Assembly: GCA_023418915.1 (NCBI GenBank)
Contig: JAEZYU010000038.1
Location: forward strand, 336,060-400,059
From: Bacillota bacterium
GTDB lineage: Bacteria; Bacillota; Clostridia; Acetivibrionales; DTU013
Length of the DNA: 64,000 bases
Direction: 5' to 3'
Both the position numbers and the translations under genes were made by a program. Shown here piece by piece: positions 36,335 through 46,420 of the stretch. The notes under the pieces were generated by a model. The model was not told the origin of the DNA. It made no database searches and was given only the letters and a program-made list of their open reading frames with translations. How positions within the stretch are numbered: position 1 is the stretch's first letter; the number at the start of each line of letters is the position of its first letter.

Positions 36335-36432
36335 CCTGAAAATTTAACCTAGACCTATTTTCTGTCGCTGAAGCCACAACTACTATCGACAATGAACAGG
36401 CACTGAATTCGGAGTCATTACCATGCCAACAT

Positions 36433-36819
36433 TCAGTCCGTATCATCACTATCTATATTATCAGGAAATTCAGCATCACATGAAGCGTTCCTGCTGGTCT
36501 CAATTATCTCTCTTGCTTTTTCCAGCAGTGGAGACGGCACAAATAAATCTACTCCGAATATGGTTCGGCCCATAAAGACCATCATATAGCCTCCGGCTTC
36601 CTTGTATTTTCGCAATACCGGGATACCATCCGCATAGAGGATTGCTTCGATAACATCCGCTTCCATACTGTTCGCAGCAGTCATCAAAAATGCACTTTCA
36701 CTGCCTGTATCGTCATCATCTATTTCAGGTTCAAGTTTATCAACCAGGTCACAGTCACATTCACTACATCTGTAAAAGCCCTCTCTGTATTCCACTCTGC
36801 ATTTGGGACAAAATGACAT
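36433..36819 (-). CDS. DUF2007 protein with N-terminal zinc ribbon
   Basis: A 128-residue cytosolic protein from ATG 36819 (GAGAGGTG upstream). Residues 1-25 form a zinc ribbon (FCPKCR...FYRCSECD). An acidic stretch follows, then a DUF2007 domain (LMTAANSMEADVIEAILYADGIPVLRKY ... VDLFVPSPLLEKAREII; each part is a separate segment). The domain is annotated as putative signal-transducing and resembles PII-like small folds. The role is unknown. The C-terminus is strongly acidic. It is divergent from the MacB-like ABC gene. Confidence 0.82.
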   Translation of the reverse strand: MSFCPKCRVEYREGFYRCSECDCDLVDKLEPEIDDDDTGSESAFLMTAANSMEADVIEAILYADGIPVLRKYKEAGGYMMVFMGRTIFGVDLFVPSPLLEKAREIIETSRNASCDAEFPDNIDSDDTD

Positions 36820-37094
36820 AAAATCACCTCTCATTCGGATTTTCAGGACATGGACATGGTAGTTTAAGTTGCTATATACATATAATAGCAATACTTTTGT
36901 ATACATTCAACAAACAAAAGCTTTTACAGTCCACCTGTCCACTCTGGTCTAGTAATTCCAATATTTTTCAGAATTAATTGTGAAACTCTAAATCTTTCAT
37001 CCAAATGAATATATAAATACAATGAATAAACAAAAACATAGATCAAAAAATAATGTCGATCACAGCTGTACAGAACCAGAAGGGAATCAATACA

Positions 37095-39497
37095 ATGCTT
37101 CAGCTAAAGGAAGTAACAAAAAGCTACACCACAGGCGGATTCGCACAAAATGCTTTAAACAATGTAACGCTGAATTTCAGAAAAAACGAGTTCGTGGCTG
37201 TATTGGGACAGAGCGGCTCCGGGAAAACGACATTGTTGAATATCATAGGCGGATTGGATCAGTATGACAGCGGCGAGATGATCATTAACGGCACATCCAC
37301 AAAGCATTTTGCCGATACGCAATGGGATTCGTACCGCAACAACAGCATAGGCTTTGTCTTCCAAAGCTATAATCTGATCAATCATCTCAGCATAACAGAC
37401 AATGTTGAGCTGGCAATGACTCTCAGCGGCGTGACAAAGGCTGTAAAGCGAAAGAAAGCTCTGGAGGTGCTCGAGAAGGTCGGGCTGTCAGAGCACGCCC
37501 GAAAAAAGCCAAATCAGCTCTCCGGAGGTCAGATGCAGCGGGTAGCTATAGCCCGTGCTCTTGCAAACGACCCGGACATTATACTGGCGGATGAGCCGAC
37601 AGGTGCTCTGGATACTGCTACAAGCAGACAGGTTATGGATCTTGTCAAGGAAGTTGCATATGATAAGCTGGTAATTATGGTAACTCATAATCCTGAGCTG
37701 GCAGCCCATTACGCAGACCGAATCATAAAAGTTGAAGACGGTAAAGTCGTAGATGACAGCAATCCTTTCGAAATCACAGACGAAGATGCACAATACAGTC
37801 TGAAAAAAACCAGCATGAGCTTTATTACCGCTTTGCAGCTGTCCGGTAGAAATATTGCTACAAAGAAGTGGCGGACAACGCTAACCGCATTCGCATCCAG
37901 CATCGGTATCACAGGAATAGCCCTGATCCTCAGTCTCTCTTCCGGCTTCAGAATCCAGATCGATAAATTTCAACTAAATGCTCTTACTGAATTCCCGATA
38001 ATAGTATCTCAGAATTCTATGAAAACCGACAAATCAAGTATTGATAAAATGCGCGGCGAAATTATGACCGAAATAAATGAAGATAAAAAGGCACCGGAAA
38101 AAGGGGACAAAAAAATCATAGCATCAGATGAAGTCCACCTTCACGATCCATCAGAGAGCAGCCTTGCACATATAAATAAAATAACCGATAAATATCTTGA
38201 TTACCTCGGCAAAATCGATCCTGATATAGTAAACAGCATAGGATATACCCGGCTGACCGGAATGAATCTGGTTCGCCGAAAAAACGGAACAGTCATACCT
38301 GTATCGTTCCCTATTGGCATGAATACAGGTATGGGCGGCAGTCGCTCAAAGTCGCCACATATGCAAAGCTTTTCCGGCATGAGAGGCATTGGGCTTGCCT
38401 CCTATCCCGAAACACTGGACCCTTCTGAGACATCATACCTGGAAAAGAACTACGATCTGCTCGCAGGTAAGTATCCGGCAGCTGAGACTGACCTGATACT
38501 TGTCGTTGACGAAAAAAACCGTGTAGAGACTTCAGTAATGAAGGACCTGGGCTTCGACACCGATAAGGTTAAAAGCATCAAATATAAGGATATAGTCAGC
38601 ACCGAATTCAAGCTGATATCAAATGACGATTATTATTTCATGACCGATTTTGGCACCTTTCTTCCTGATGATGACTACGATGCCATGTATCGGTCCAAAG
38701 ACAGCATATTGTTAAATATCTCGGGCATCGTCCGCCTGAAGGAAGACATTCCACTCGGAATAGTCGGGAACGGAATAGCATATAGTGATAAACTTGTACA
38801 GCGTGTGATCGAAATGGCCGACGATTCTGACATTGTCACAGAGCAAAGAAGCTTCAGCCAGAATGTTATGACGATGGAAGAAATGGATGAGGGCGAAAAG
38901 GACAGATTCCTTTCCTATCTCGGCGGTACTTCATTACCATATATGATCTATATTTATCCTAAGAATTTCTCATCCAAGGAGGCAGTATTATCATATCTTG
39001 ATAAATACAACAACGGAAAAACTGATAAGGACATGGTATTCTACATGGACCTTGCCAGCTCCATCACAGAACTGACAGGCGATATCATGAACGCTATCAC
39101 CCTGGTATTGATTGCCTTTGCTGCGATATCTCTTGTGGTATCGCTCATAATGATCGGTATCATAACGTACATTTCCGTGTTGGAACGCACTCGGGAGATC
39201 GGAGTGCTCCGTGCACTTGGTGCAAGAAAGAAGGACATTACACGAGTTTTTAATGCCGAAACCTTTATAATCGGAGCCATTTCCGGTATTTTAGGTATAA
39301 GCACCGCATATTTGCTGACAATACCTGTAAACATGATCATCGAACGAATGACCCGGCTCTCTGATGTAGCCAGGCTCCCTACACTCTACGCAATCTTGCT
39401 GATAACAGTCAGTATTATACTTACCCTGCTTGGTGGAATAATCCCTGCCAAAATGGCGGCTGGGAAGGACCCTGTCGACGCCCTCAGAACGGAATAA
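37095..39497 (+). CDS. MacB-like ABC exporter, fused ATPase and FtsX permease
   Basis: An 800-residue fusion. ATG 37095 with AAGGGA nine bases upstream is preferred to an ATG at 37053 without a site. Residues 1-225 are an ABC ATPase: Walker A GQSGSGKTT, signature LSGGQMQR, Walker B IILADEPTGALD and a switch His in MVTHNPE. Residue 265 onward is the permease, with one helix (TAFASSIGITGIALILSLSSG), a large extracellular domain of some 370 residues, then three C-terminal helices and the FtsX hallmark YISVLERTREIGVLRALGA. The order matches Firmicutes MacB/BceAB-like proteins that act by mechanotransmission: peptide or antimicrobial export or lipoprotein-linked tasks. No two-component system or adaptor is adjacent. 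Confidence 0.9.
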   Translation: MLQLKEVTKSYTTGGFAQNALNNVTLNFRKNEFVAVLGQSGSGKTTLLNIIGGLDQYDSGEMIINGTSTKHFADTQWDSYRNNSIGFVFQSYNLINHLSITDNVELAMTLSGVTKAVKRKKALEVLEKVGLSEHARKKPNQLSGGQMQRVAIARALANDPDIILADEPTGALDTATSRQVMDLVKEVAYDKLVIMVTHNPELAAHYADRIIKVEDGKVVDDSNPFEITDEDAQYSLKKTSMSFITALQLSGRNIATKKWRTTLTAFASSIGITGIALILSLSSGFRIQIDKFQLNALTEFPIIVSQNSMKTDKSSIDKMRGEIMTEINEDKKAPEKGDKKIIASDEVHLHDPSESSLAHINKITDKYLDYLGKIDPDIVNSIGYTRLTGMNLVRRKNGTVIPVSFPIGMNTGMGGSRSKSPHMQSFSGMRGIGLASYPETLDPSETSYLEKNYDLLAGKYPAAETDLILVVDEKNRVETSVMKDLGFDTDKVKSIKYKDIVSTEFKLISNDDYYFMTDFGTFLPDDDYDAMYRSKDSILLNISGIVRLKEDIPLGIVGNGIAYSDKLVQRVIEMADDSDIVTEQRSFSQNVMTMEEMDEGEKDRFLSYLGGTSLPYMIYIYPKNFSSKEAVLSYLDKYNNGKTDKDMVFYMDLASSITELTGDIMNAITLVLIAFAAISLVVSLIMIGIITYISVLERTREIGVLRALGARKKDITRVFNAETFIIGAISGILGISTAYLLTIPVNMIIERMTRLSDVARLPTLYAILLITVSIILTLLGGIIPAKMAAGKDPVDALRTE

Positions 39498-39499
39498 AT

Positions 39500-40189
39500 T
39501 TAAGGAATTGCCATATACACAGCATAATTGTAATACTTCCAAACAACATCCACTATTTTGAAACCGGCATCTCTTAACATATCGATATGCTCAATCATCG
39601 ATATTGGCCTGTCTTCCTCATAGTACTTGGGGATCCATTTGTTTTCGGCCTCGTCTCTTTGTACATTCTGGAGCATGAAGCTTTTCCACTGCTCCATATA
39701 GCGTTTCTGGAGAACATCCGTAGATGCTAGTACCACATCCGCATTAATAAATATGCCGCCAGAATTGATACTCGAATATATCTTTTTGTAAAAATCGTAT
39801 TTGTCCTCTTTAGTCACAAGATGATGTAGTGCAAGAGAAGACACCACAGCATCATATTTTTTATCAAAGCTGAAATCATAAAAGCTGCTGTTAATAAAAG
39901 ATGCATTCTTCGTATCTCTCAACCTCTCGGCAGCTATTTGCAGCATGTTCTGTGAAATATCGACGCATGTTATTTCTGCTTCCGGATAAGTATCCTTAAC
40001 TGCCCGTGAAATAGTACCTGTGCCGCACCCCAGATCGATAACCTCAATTTTCTCAGAGCTGTCAAAGGGCAAAGCATTTACCAGCGCTTCTACCATCAGA
40101 TGATAATACGGTATAAGGTTTTTTATTATACCGTCATACATCTCGGCTTCCTTTTCAAAGTGGTTTTTGATTTTATTCATTATGTCCAT
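39500..40189 (-). CDS. SAM-dependent methyltransferase
   Basis: A 229-residue class I methyltransferase. Motif I is IDLGCGTGTISRAV (about residues 50-63), with the acidic CVDIS at the end of strand two and SSLALHHLVTKEDK at motif III-IV. The fold is complete and of usual length. Substrate is not predictable; the N-terminal FEKEAEMYDGIIKNLIPYYH resembles small-molecule methyltransferases of the UbiE/TrmN-like group. It is convergent with the ABC exporter gene, stopping two bases after it ends. Confidence 0.88.
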   Translation of the reverse strand: MDIMNKIKNHFEKEAEMYDGIIKNLIPYYHLMVEALVNALPFDSSEKIEVIDLGCGTGTISRAVKDTYPEAEITCVDISQNMLQIAAERLRDTKNASFINSSFYDFSFDKKYDAVVSSLALHHLVTKEDKYDFYKKIYSSINSGGIFINADVVLASTDVLQKRYMEQWKSFMLQNVQRDEAENKWIPKYYEEDRPISMIEHIDMLRDAGFKIVDVVWKYYNYAVYMAIP

Positions 40190-40313
40190 AGCTTCACCAT
40201 CCTTCCCGCAATTATAAATTTACATATATAAGCATGTCAAGCAATTTTTTGTTTTGTAACCACATATGATATAATTATTATATAGAAGCAATAACAGAAG
40301 GGAGGTGAAACAA

Positions 40314-40688
40314 ATGAAAATCTACAAGCTGATGAAAAGTAATTACATCACGATCCGGCATGACGAAACCATCGAAGCAGCTCTCGATAAAATGAGCAGC
40401 ATGAAGGTCAACGGTGCTCCTGTGGTCGACAGTGCAGGTAAGCTGGTCGGCATGATCGTCAAGGCTGATATATACAGATTCTTGACTACACCGGGTCATA
40501 TTGACAAATGTCCAGTTGAATGGGTTATGACAAAAAAGGTGATAACGGTATCCGTCGAGGATGATCTGCTAACTACAGCAAGAAAACTGCGAGAGAACAG
40601 TATCATCGCTATGCCTGTACTGGATGGCGAAACTGTCAGAGGCATGATCAGCATAGAAGATATTTTGGACTTCTACATCAACTCGTGA
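40314..40688 (+). CDS. CBS-domain pair protein
   Basis: A 124-residue protein consisting of two CBS motifs and nothing else: KSNYITIRHDETIEAALDKM...GAPVVDSAGKLVGMIV and KKVITVSVEDDLLTTARKL...MPVLDGETVRGMIS. Two CBS motifs fold into a Bateman module that binds adenosyl compounds such as AMP, ATP or c-di-AMP and acts as an energy or signal sensor. The ribosome site GGGAGGTG lies seven bases before ATG 40314. A TATAAT at 40270-40275 suggests a nearby promoter. The partner it regulates is not evident. Confidence 0.9.
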   Translation: MKIYKLMKSNYITIRHDETIEAALDKMSSMKVNGAPVVDSAGKLVGMIVKADIYRFLTTPGHIDKCPVEWVMTKKVITVSVEDDLLTTARKLRENSIIAMPVLDGETVRGMISIEDILDFYINS

Positions 40689-41018
40689 GATTTTCTCAAA
40701 AAAGCAGCATTACACTTGATGCGAATACTATAATTCATTACTATGGCAGATAGTCTTATCCCTCTAGCTGCCGTGTACTTTAGCTTGCCTTACAGTATCA
40801 GTCAAACATTTCTTAAGCTAAAGCGGTAGATGTCCCCACCCCTTTCCTAAACTTCATTCAATTTTATTATATTTGGTGAATATTAAGCACTTTGTATAGT
40901 TTGTGTTTAGCAACTTACACTTGATAAGCATCTGTTTGTTGTATTTTAATCATAATGTATTTAAACTAATTAGCGTGGTTGTTTGTCAACACAGTGTATA
41001 AATACAGGAGGGGATAAT
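40689..41018. other. Gene-free 330-bp spacer before MMPL gene
   Basis: A/T-rich with no frame carrying a ribosome site. It should contain the promoter of the MMPL operon, but I see no pair of hexamers good enough to mark. Confidence 0.5.
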
Positions 41019-43103
41019 TTGCACAAATTCTCTGTAAGAGTAGTCAAGTATAAGAAAAGCATCATGTCAGTATTTTTAATAGCTGCTGCAATCAGCGCAG
41101 TCCTTGCTTTAATGGTCACAGTCAATTACGACATGGTGGAATACCTGCCAAAAGATGTCCAGTCCACAACAGCAATTAGGATAATGAAGGAGGAGTTCGG
41201 AGGTGAGCTGCCCAATGCAAGGGTTATGCTCACTGAAGTGTCGATAAATGAAGCGCTCGAATACAAGGAAAAACTGGCGGCGATAGACGGTATTGTATCA
41301 GTCAGCTGGCTTGATGATGTAATGGGTCTGGATACACTCAGGACAATTCCGCTGGAATTCATGGATGCATCGATATTGAAAAACTACTATAAAGACAACA
41401 ATGCATTAATGACGCTGACCATAGAAGGCGGAAAAGAAAACAGTACTGTCAGTGCTGTCTATGAGCTCATTGGCGAAAACAGCGCCGCAGCGGGAGATGC
41501 AGTTAATGCGGCACAGACACAGTCGATGTCGGTCACAGAAGTACTGAACGCAATGGCACTGTTACTCCCGATCATTATCATAATATTAATATTAACGACT
41601 GAATCGTGGATAGAACCTATACTCTTTTTGTCAAGCATAGGCGTTGCAGTAATAATTAATATGGGAACCAACATAATATATGGTGACATATCCTTCATAA
41701 CATTGACAGTCAGCCCTGTATTGCAGCTTGCAGTATCGCTTGATTATGCTATCTTTCTGCTTCACAGCTTCAACAGCCACCGGCTGGTACATGAGCCCAA
41801 GAAGGCCATGATGCTGGCAATGAAGGAAGCCTTTCCTTCCGTCGCAGCAAGTGCAGCCACAACGTTTATCGGATTTGCGGCATTGCTGCTGATGCGCTTC
41901 GGTATTGGCGCCGACCTTGGGCTCAATCTGCTCAAGGGAGTTATCCTCAGCTTTATTTCAGTAATAGCATTCCTGCCGGTTTTGACCCTCAGCCTCTATC
42001 GTATGATCGATAAAACCAGGCATCGCAGGCTGATTCCAGACCTGAAAAAATCAGGGAGCTGGCTGATGAAGGCGAGGACACCCTTCCTTATACTGGCACT
42101 TGTACTTGTTATCCCCTGCTTCCTTGCGCAGTCAAACACCATGTTCTCATACGGATCGGGCAGCATGGCAAATGCTTCACGGGCAGGAAAGGACGCCGCA
42201 CTTATCGAAGAAAGCTTCGGCAGTGAAAACACTCTGGTGCTGCTGGTGCCAAAAGAAGATGCCGGCAGGGAAGCTGAACTGTGTGACACACTCGCCAAAG
42301 CACCCCATATAACAGGCGTCGTTTCCTTCGTGACATCCATAGGAGCAGAAATACCGCCAGAATTCGTACCGGAGGAAGCAGTTGAACAATTTTATTCTAA
42401 GCATTACTCACGGATAATCATCTACACGGACACTGCTGAAGAAGGCGAAGCTGCCTTTGATACTGTCCGGACAGTTATGAACACCGCATCGGAGCATTAT
42501 GGCACATATTATCTTGCCGGACAAAGCGCTTCACTTTATGATATGAAGCAAGTCGTAACAGCAGACACACAGCGCATCAATTTTGCTGCTATAATCGGTA
42601 TTTTCATAGTATTGCTAATAACCTTTCGCTCCCTTACGATACCGCTGTTTTTACTGTTTACCATAGAAAACGCAATATGGATCAGCCTTTCCTTCCCATA
42701 CTTCGCAGGAAGGCCTCTGAGCTTTATCGGATATCTGATAATCAGTACAGTACAGCTGGGTGCAACAGTGGACTATGCTATATTGTTCACCAACGCTTAT
42801 ATGAATAACAGAAAGACTCTTCCAAAGAAGGAAGCCATGAAAGTGACCATCGGAGACAACCTGATTTCCATATTGACATCTGCCGCTATCCTTGCCACCG
42901 CAGGATTTACTCTGGCATTTACCGCAACCAACCCCATCATATCCGATCTGGGAACACTGCTTGGAAGAGGAACACTTATGTCTCTTGCCATGGTGGCGCT
43001 TGTGCTGCCGGCATTGCTGTTGTTGTTTGACAGGGTCGTCCAAAAGACCACACTGAGAGCAAATTTCACAGATCAAAAAACAAAACAGATAAAAGGAGCG
43101 TGA
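41019..43103 (+). CDS. MMPL/RND-family transporter
   Basis: A 694-residue membrane protein starting at TTG 41019, with AGGAGGGG about six bases upstream. It has the RND layout in two halves: one helix, an extracytoplasmic domain, then a cluster of about five helices (LPIIIIILILTTESWIEPILF; AVSLDYAIFLLHSFNSHR), and the same again near residues 515-680 (TVDYAILFTNAYMNNRK). The Asp-Tyr pairs in the fourth helices of each half are the proton-relay positions of MMPL proteins. It exports lipids, peptides or drugs using proton flow. It is followed within five bases by the YhgE-like gene, a common pairing in Clostridia. Confidence 0.9.
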   Translation: MHKFSVRVVKYKKSIMSVFLIAAAISAVLALMVTVNYDMVEYLPKDVQSTTAIRIMKEEFGGELPNARVMLTEVSINEALEYKEKLAAIDGIVSVSWLDDVMGLDTLRTIPLEFMDASILKNYYKDNNALMTLTIEGGKENSTVSAVYELIGENSAAAGDAVNAAQTQSMSVTEVLNAMALLLPIIIIILILTTESWIEPILFLSSIGVAVIINMGTNIIYGDISFITLTVSPVLQLAVSLDYAIFLLHSFNSHRLVHEPKKAMMLAMKEAFPSVAASAATTFIGFAALLLMRFGIGADLGLNLLKGVILSFISVIAFLPVLTLSLYRMIDKTRHRRLIPDLKKSGSWLMKARTPFLILALVLVIPCFLAQSNTMFSYGSGSMANASRAGKDAALIEESFGSENTLVLLVPKEDAGREAELCDTLAKAPHITGVVSFVTSIGAEIPPEFVPEEAVEQFYSKHYSRIIIYTDTAEEGEAAFDTVRTVMNTASEHYGTYYLAGQSASLYDMKQVVTADTQRINFAAIIGIFIVLLITFRSLTIPLFLLFTIENAIWISLSFPYFAGRPLSFIGYLIISTVQLGATVDYAILFTNAYMNNRKTLPKKEAMKVTIGDNLISILTSAAILATAGFTLAFTATNPIISDLGTLLGRGTLMSLAMVALVLPALLLLFDRVVQKTTLRANFTDQKTKQIKGA

Positions 43104-43107
43104 TAAA

Positions 43108-44646
43108 ATGAAAAAAATAATTTCTATACTGCTTATAGCAATATTACTGCTTGTATCCGGCATCCCCGCTTTCTCCGAAAGCATCCCATCACAAAAGGAG
43201 GAGGTCGTATACGGTATACTGGACACAGATGGCAGTATTGATAACCTATATGTCGTAAATGTCTTTAGCGGCGGTTCTGTCACAGATTACGGCAGCTACA
43301 CTGAAATACGCAACATGACGACCTCTGACAAGCTCCAAAGAGACGGTGATCAGATAACTGCAGCAACCGATACGGACAGGTTCTGCTATCAAGGTACTCT
43401 TGAAAGAAGGGAACTGCCCTGGGACTTTGATATAAAATATCATATCGACGGCAAAGAGATGACCGGTGCCGAGCTTGCCGGAAAAAGCGGACTGTTGAAA
43501 ATCGATATGTCTGTCAGGCGGAATAAGAGCATCAGCCGGACATTCTTCGAGAACTATGCCCTTCAAATCACCTTTACCCTGGACAACAGGCTGTGTTCAA
43601 ATATTAGAGCCGACAATGCGACCATCGCCGAAGCAGCAGGCAAAAAACAGCTGACATATACGGTCTTGCCGGGCAGTGGGACGGATATCTCTGTGACGGC
43701 TGACGTCCGGGATTTTGAAATGGAGCCTGTAACCGTAAACGGAATAAAAATGTCACTCGACATAGCCATCGACACAGTTGACTTTACCGGGCAGATATCT
43801 GAATTGAAGGATGCCATTGAGGAGCTTGACGACGGTGCCGGTGAATTAGCCGGCGGCGTTGGGCAGCTGGCAGATGGCATGCAGGAATACGCAAAAGGGC
43901 TGAAAGCCTTCAAAGACGGCATTGGCCTGCTGACAAGCGGTGCCGGAGAGATGGAGGGCGGCGCTTCTGCCTTGAGTTATGGTCTGTCAGAGTTAACAAA
44001 ACAAAACGATACTTTGATGTATGGAGCAGCAGCCATCCAGCAGGCAACCTTTGACACAGTAAATGGCAAGCTTTCCGAGATGGGTCTGGAACTCCCTGTC
44101 CTGACCCCGGAGAATTACAGCGCAGTACTGTCAGCAGTACCAAGTCTTGCGGCAGTCAAAAACCAGTTGGATGGAGCGATCGGGTTCACACAGGGGCTCA
44201 AGGAATATACGCAGGGCGTGGCGCAGCTTGGAAAAGGCGCCTCAGAGCTGACAAATGGTGTATCTGAATTCAACGCCTCATCATCAGTAATAGCACAATC
44301 CGCCAATGAATTATACAGCGCGGCGGTGGAGTTGAATGGTGCAGTAAGTGAGCTTCGTAACGGCCTTAACGCCTATTGGGACGGTACGAAAAAATTCAAG
44401 GATGGGACTTCAGACATCGATTCAAAAATAGATAAACAAATTGACGAGGTACTTGGAAGTATTTCTGGCAACGGTGATAAAACAGTGTCATTCGTTTCAG
44501 AAAAAAACACACATGTAGCTTCAGTACAGTTTGTACTCAAGACAAGCCAGATAAGTAAAGCTGAAGCTGAAAAACCGGTTGCAGCCAAACCTGTAAAGCT
44601 GACATTCTGGCAAAGACTGCTGAAGCTATTCGGGCTATATAAGTAA
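43108..44646 (+). CDS. YhgE/Pip-like heptad-repeat exported protein
   Basis: A 512-residue protein; AAAGGAG overlaps the end of the MMPL gene, so the two are coupled. A signal peptide (SILLIAILLLVSGIPAFSES) leads to a beta-rich domain (residues 30-220). Next come two long blocks of Leu/Gly heptads (DDGAGELAGGVGQLADGM, and EYTQGVAQLGKGASELTNGV) like those of YhgE/Pip proteins. The C-terminus is short, basic and amphipathic (FWQRLLKLFGLYK) rather than a set of helices, so it lacks the membrane domain of full YhgE and probably relies on the MMPL protein for membrane attachment. It is likely the extracytoplasmic partner of that transporter. Confidence 0.82.
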   Translation: MKKIISILLIAILLLVSGIPAFSESIPSQKEEVVYGILDTDGSIDNLYVVNVFSGGSVTDYGSYTEIRNMTTSDKLQRDGDQITAATDTDRFCYQGTLERRELPWDFDIKYHIDGKEMTGAELAGKSGLLKIDMSVRRNKSISRTFFENYALQITFTLDNRLCSNIRADNATIAEAAGKKQLTYTVLPGSGTDISVTADVRDFEMEPVTVNGIKMSLDIAIDTVDFTGQISELKDAIEELDDGAGELAGGVGQLADGMQEYAKGLKAFKDGIGLLTSGAGEMEGGASALSYGLSELTKQNDTLMYGAAAIQQATFDTVNGKLSEMGLELPVLTPENYSAVLSAVPSLAAVKNQLDGAIGFTQGLKEYTQGVAQLGKGASELTNGVSEFNASSSVIAQSANELYSAAVELNGAVSELRNGLNAYWDGTKKFKDGTSDIDSKIDKQIDEVLGSISGNGDKTVSFVSEKNTHVASVQFVLKTSQISKAEAEKPVAAKPVKLTFWQRLLKLFGLYK

Positions 44647-44679
44647 GTCGGCATTTACAGTTTGCTTTCCATACGGCGA

Positions 44680-44753
44680 TAAAAATATCCTGCACTGCCT
44701 TCCCTTTTGTGTAGTACCGCATTTACAGGGGAAAACGGTGCAGGATATTTTTA
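44680..44753. terminator. Bidirectional terminator between convergent operons
   Basis: A perfect 16-base stem (44680-44695 with 44738-44753) has AAAAATATCC at its base, so either strand ends with a T-run. It lies between the YhgE-like gene and the GH51 gene. The 42-base loop is longer than usual. Confidence 0.75.
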
Positions 44754-44802
44754 TACTATTCCTTTATCGTCCTCATATTATCTTATCAGCGTACCCGGAT
44801 CA

Positions 44803-46278
44803 TCATTCGATCGTTAGGACTACCACGGACATTGGCGGTAATTCTGCCCTGAGAGCCCCATCCTTTATACTTGCGCCTTTGAAGGGCTCAGGCTTTATGT
44901 TTTCAGGGGCATCAAAGGTATTATGCGCATTCATTACCGGTGCGGTCAATATAGTCCCGCTCACAGCCGATACCTCTCTGCCTCTTAACAAACAATCGAT
45001 ATCAGCAGCTTGCGTATGGCTCAGATTACATAATGAGATATGGATCCTGCCTTCCCCATCCACGGATGCTGAAGCGTTAATCTGCGGGATGGATTCCGCA
45101 GCAAGACTGTATTCATCGCATTCCAGAGTTACAGGCAGCAGCTGTGCATCCTGATGGACCTTGTACATATCAAATACATGGTATGTAGGCGTAAGGACGA
45201 TTTTTTCGCCTTCAGTCAGTATGACAGCCTGCAGCACATTGATAGTCTGAGCGATGTTTGCCATCTTGACCCTGTCACAATGATTATTGAAGATATTGAG
45301 GTTGATTCCGGCCACCAATGCATCCCGCAGTGTATTCTGCTGATACAGGAACCCAGGGTTGGTACCCGGCTCTACATCATACCATGTGCCCCACTCATCG
45401 ACGATCAACCCGACCTTCTTATCGGGGTCATACTGATCCATAATTGCGGAATGGCGTGTCACCAGCTCTTCCATATGCAGAGTCTTCTTCATCGTATCAA
45501 ACCATTTATCCTCATTAAAATCTGCAGCTGAACCCTTGGTGTTCCATTCGCCCGGAACCGTATAGTAATGCAGGCTCAATCCATGCATCATGGCGCCCGC
45601 TTCCTTCATCAGTACTTCAGTCCAGCGATAGTCTCCCGAGTTGGCTCCACAGGCTATCTTGTATACTCTGTTGTCACCGAAATTCCTGATATACGTCGCA
45701 TATCTGCGGTACTCATCAGCATAGTATTCAGGCCTCATATTGCCGCCGCATCCCCAGTTTTCATTGCCCACGCCGAAGTAGGTCAGCTTCCACGGGTTTT
45801 CCCTGCCGTTGGCCTTTCTCAAATTGGACATCGGCGATTCGCCGTCAAATGTCATGTATTCTATCCATTGCTGCATTTCCTTTACAGTACCGCTTCCCAC
45901 ATTTCCGCATATATAGGGTTCAGCGCCGATAAGCTCGCAGAGCCTCAGGAATTCGTGCGTACCGAAGTGATTGTTCTCAACAACACCGCCCCAGTGGGTA
46001 TTGACCATTTTAGGCCGCTGTTCGTATGGCCCTATCCCGTCCATCCAGTGATATTCATCTGCAAAACATCCCCCCGGCCACCGCAGGACAGGTATCTTCA
46101 TTGCCTTCAACGCCTTGATCACATCATTGCGCATCCCGTCGGTATTTGGGATCGAAGAATTCCTGCCGACCCATATTCCTTCGTAGATGCATCTTCCCAG
46201 ATGCTCTGAAAAATGTCCGTAAATGTTTTTGTTGATCCTTCCCCTCTTGATTTCCGCATCCAAAATTATGTGTGCCAT
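44803..46278 (-). CDS. Alpha-L-arabinofuranosidase, GH51
   Basis: A 491-residue cytoplasmic glycosidase that removes arabinofuranosyl side groups from arabinoxylan or arabinan oligosaccharides. The N-terminus INKNIYGHFSEHLGRCIYEGIWVG is a GH51 hallmark. The acid/base is Glu173 in GVGNENWGCGG and the nucleophile is Glu295 in LIVDEWGTWYD. A C-terminal beta domain completes the usual length. No signal peptide is present, consistent with action on imported oligosaccharides. It is the last gene of the minus-strand xylan locus and ends near a bidirectional terminator. Confidence 0.95.
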   Translation of the reverse strand: MAHIILDAEIKRGRINKNIYGHFSEHLGRCIYEGIWVGRNSSIPNTDGMRNDVIKALKAMKIPVLRWPGGCFADEYHWMDGIGPYEQRPKMVNTHWGGVVENNHFGTHEFLRLCELIGAEPYICGNVGSGTVKEMQQWIEYMTFDGESPMSNLRKANGRENPWKLTYFGVGNENWGCGGNMRPEYYADEYRRYATYIRNFGDNRVYKIACGANSGDYRWTEVLMKEAGAMMHGLSLHYYTVPGEWNTKGSAADFNEDKWFDTMKKTLHMEELVTRHSAIMDQYDPDKKVGLIVDEWGTWYDVEPGTNPGFLYQQNTLRDALVAGINLNIFNNHCDRVKMANIAQTINVLQAVILTEGEKIVLTPTYHVFDMYKVHQDAQLLPVTLECDEYSLAAESIPQINASASVDGEGRIHISLCNLSHTQAADIDCLLRGREVSAVSGTILTAPVMNAHNTFDAPENIKPEPFKGASIKDGALRAELPPMSVVVLTIE

Positions 46279-46420
46279 AACTTATCCGTCCCTTCAATTT
46301 ATATTAGTATATTTCAATATTATTTTTCGCTTTCATCTATCAGACATCATAGGTACTGATCCTTATAGGTCTGCGATCTGTAAAGCCTGCTTATCATAAA
46401 TTCCTTCATGATGAACCGAA

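Noticed and set aside
45568..46209. 213-codon frame antisense to the GH51 gene
   Set aside because: Shadow of a well-supported glycosidase with catalytic motifs on the other strand.
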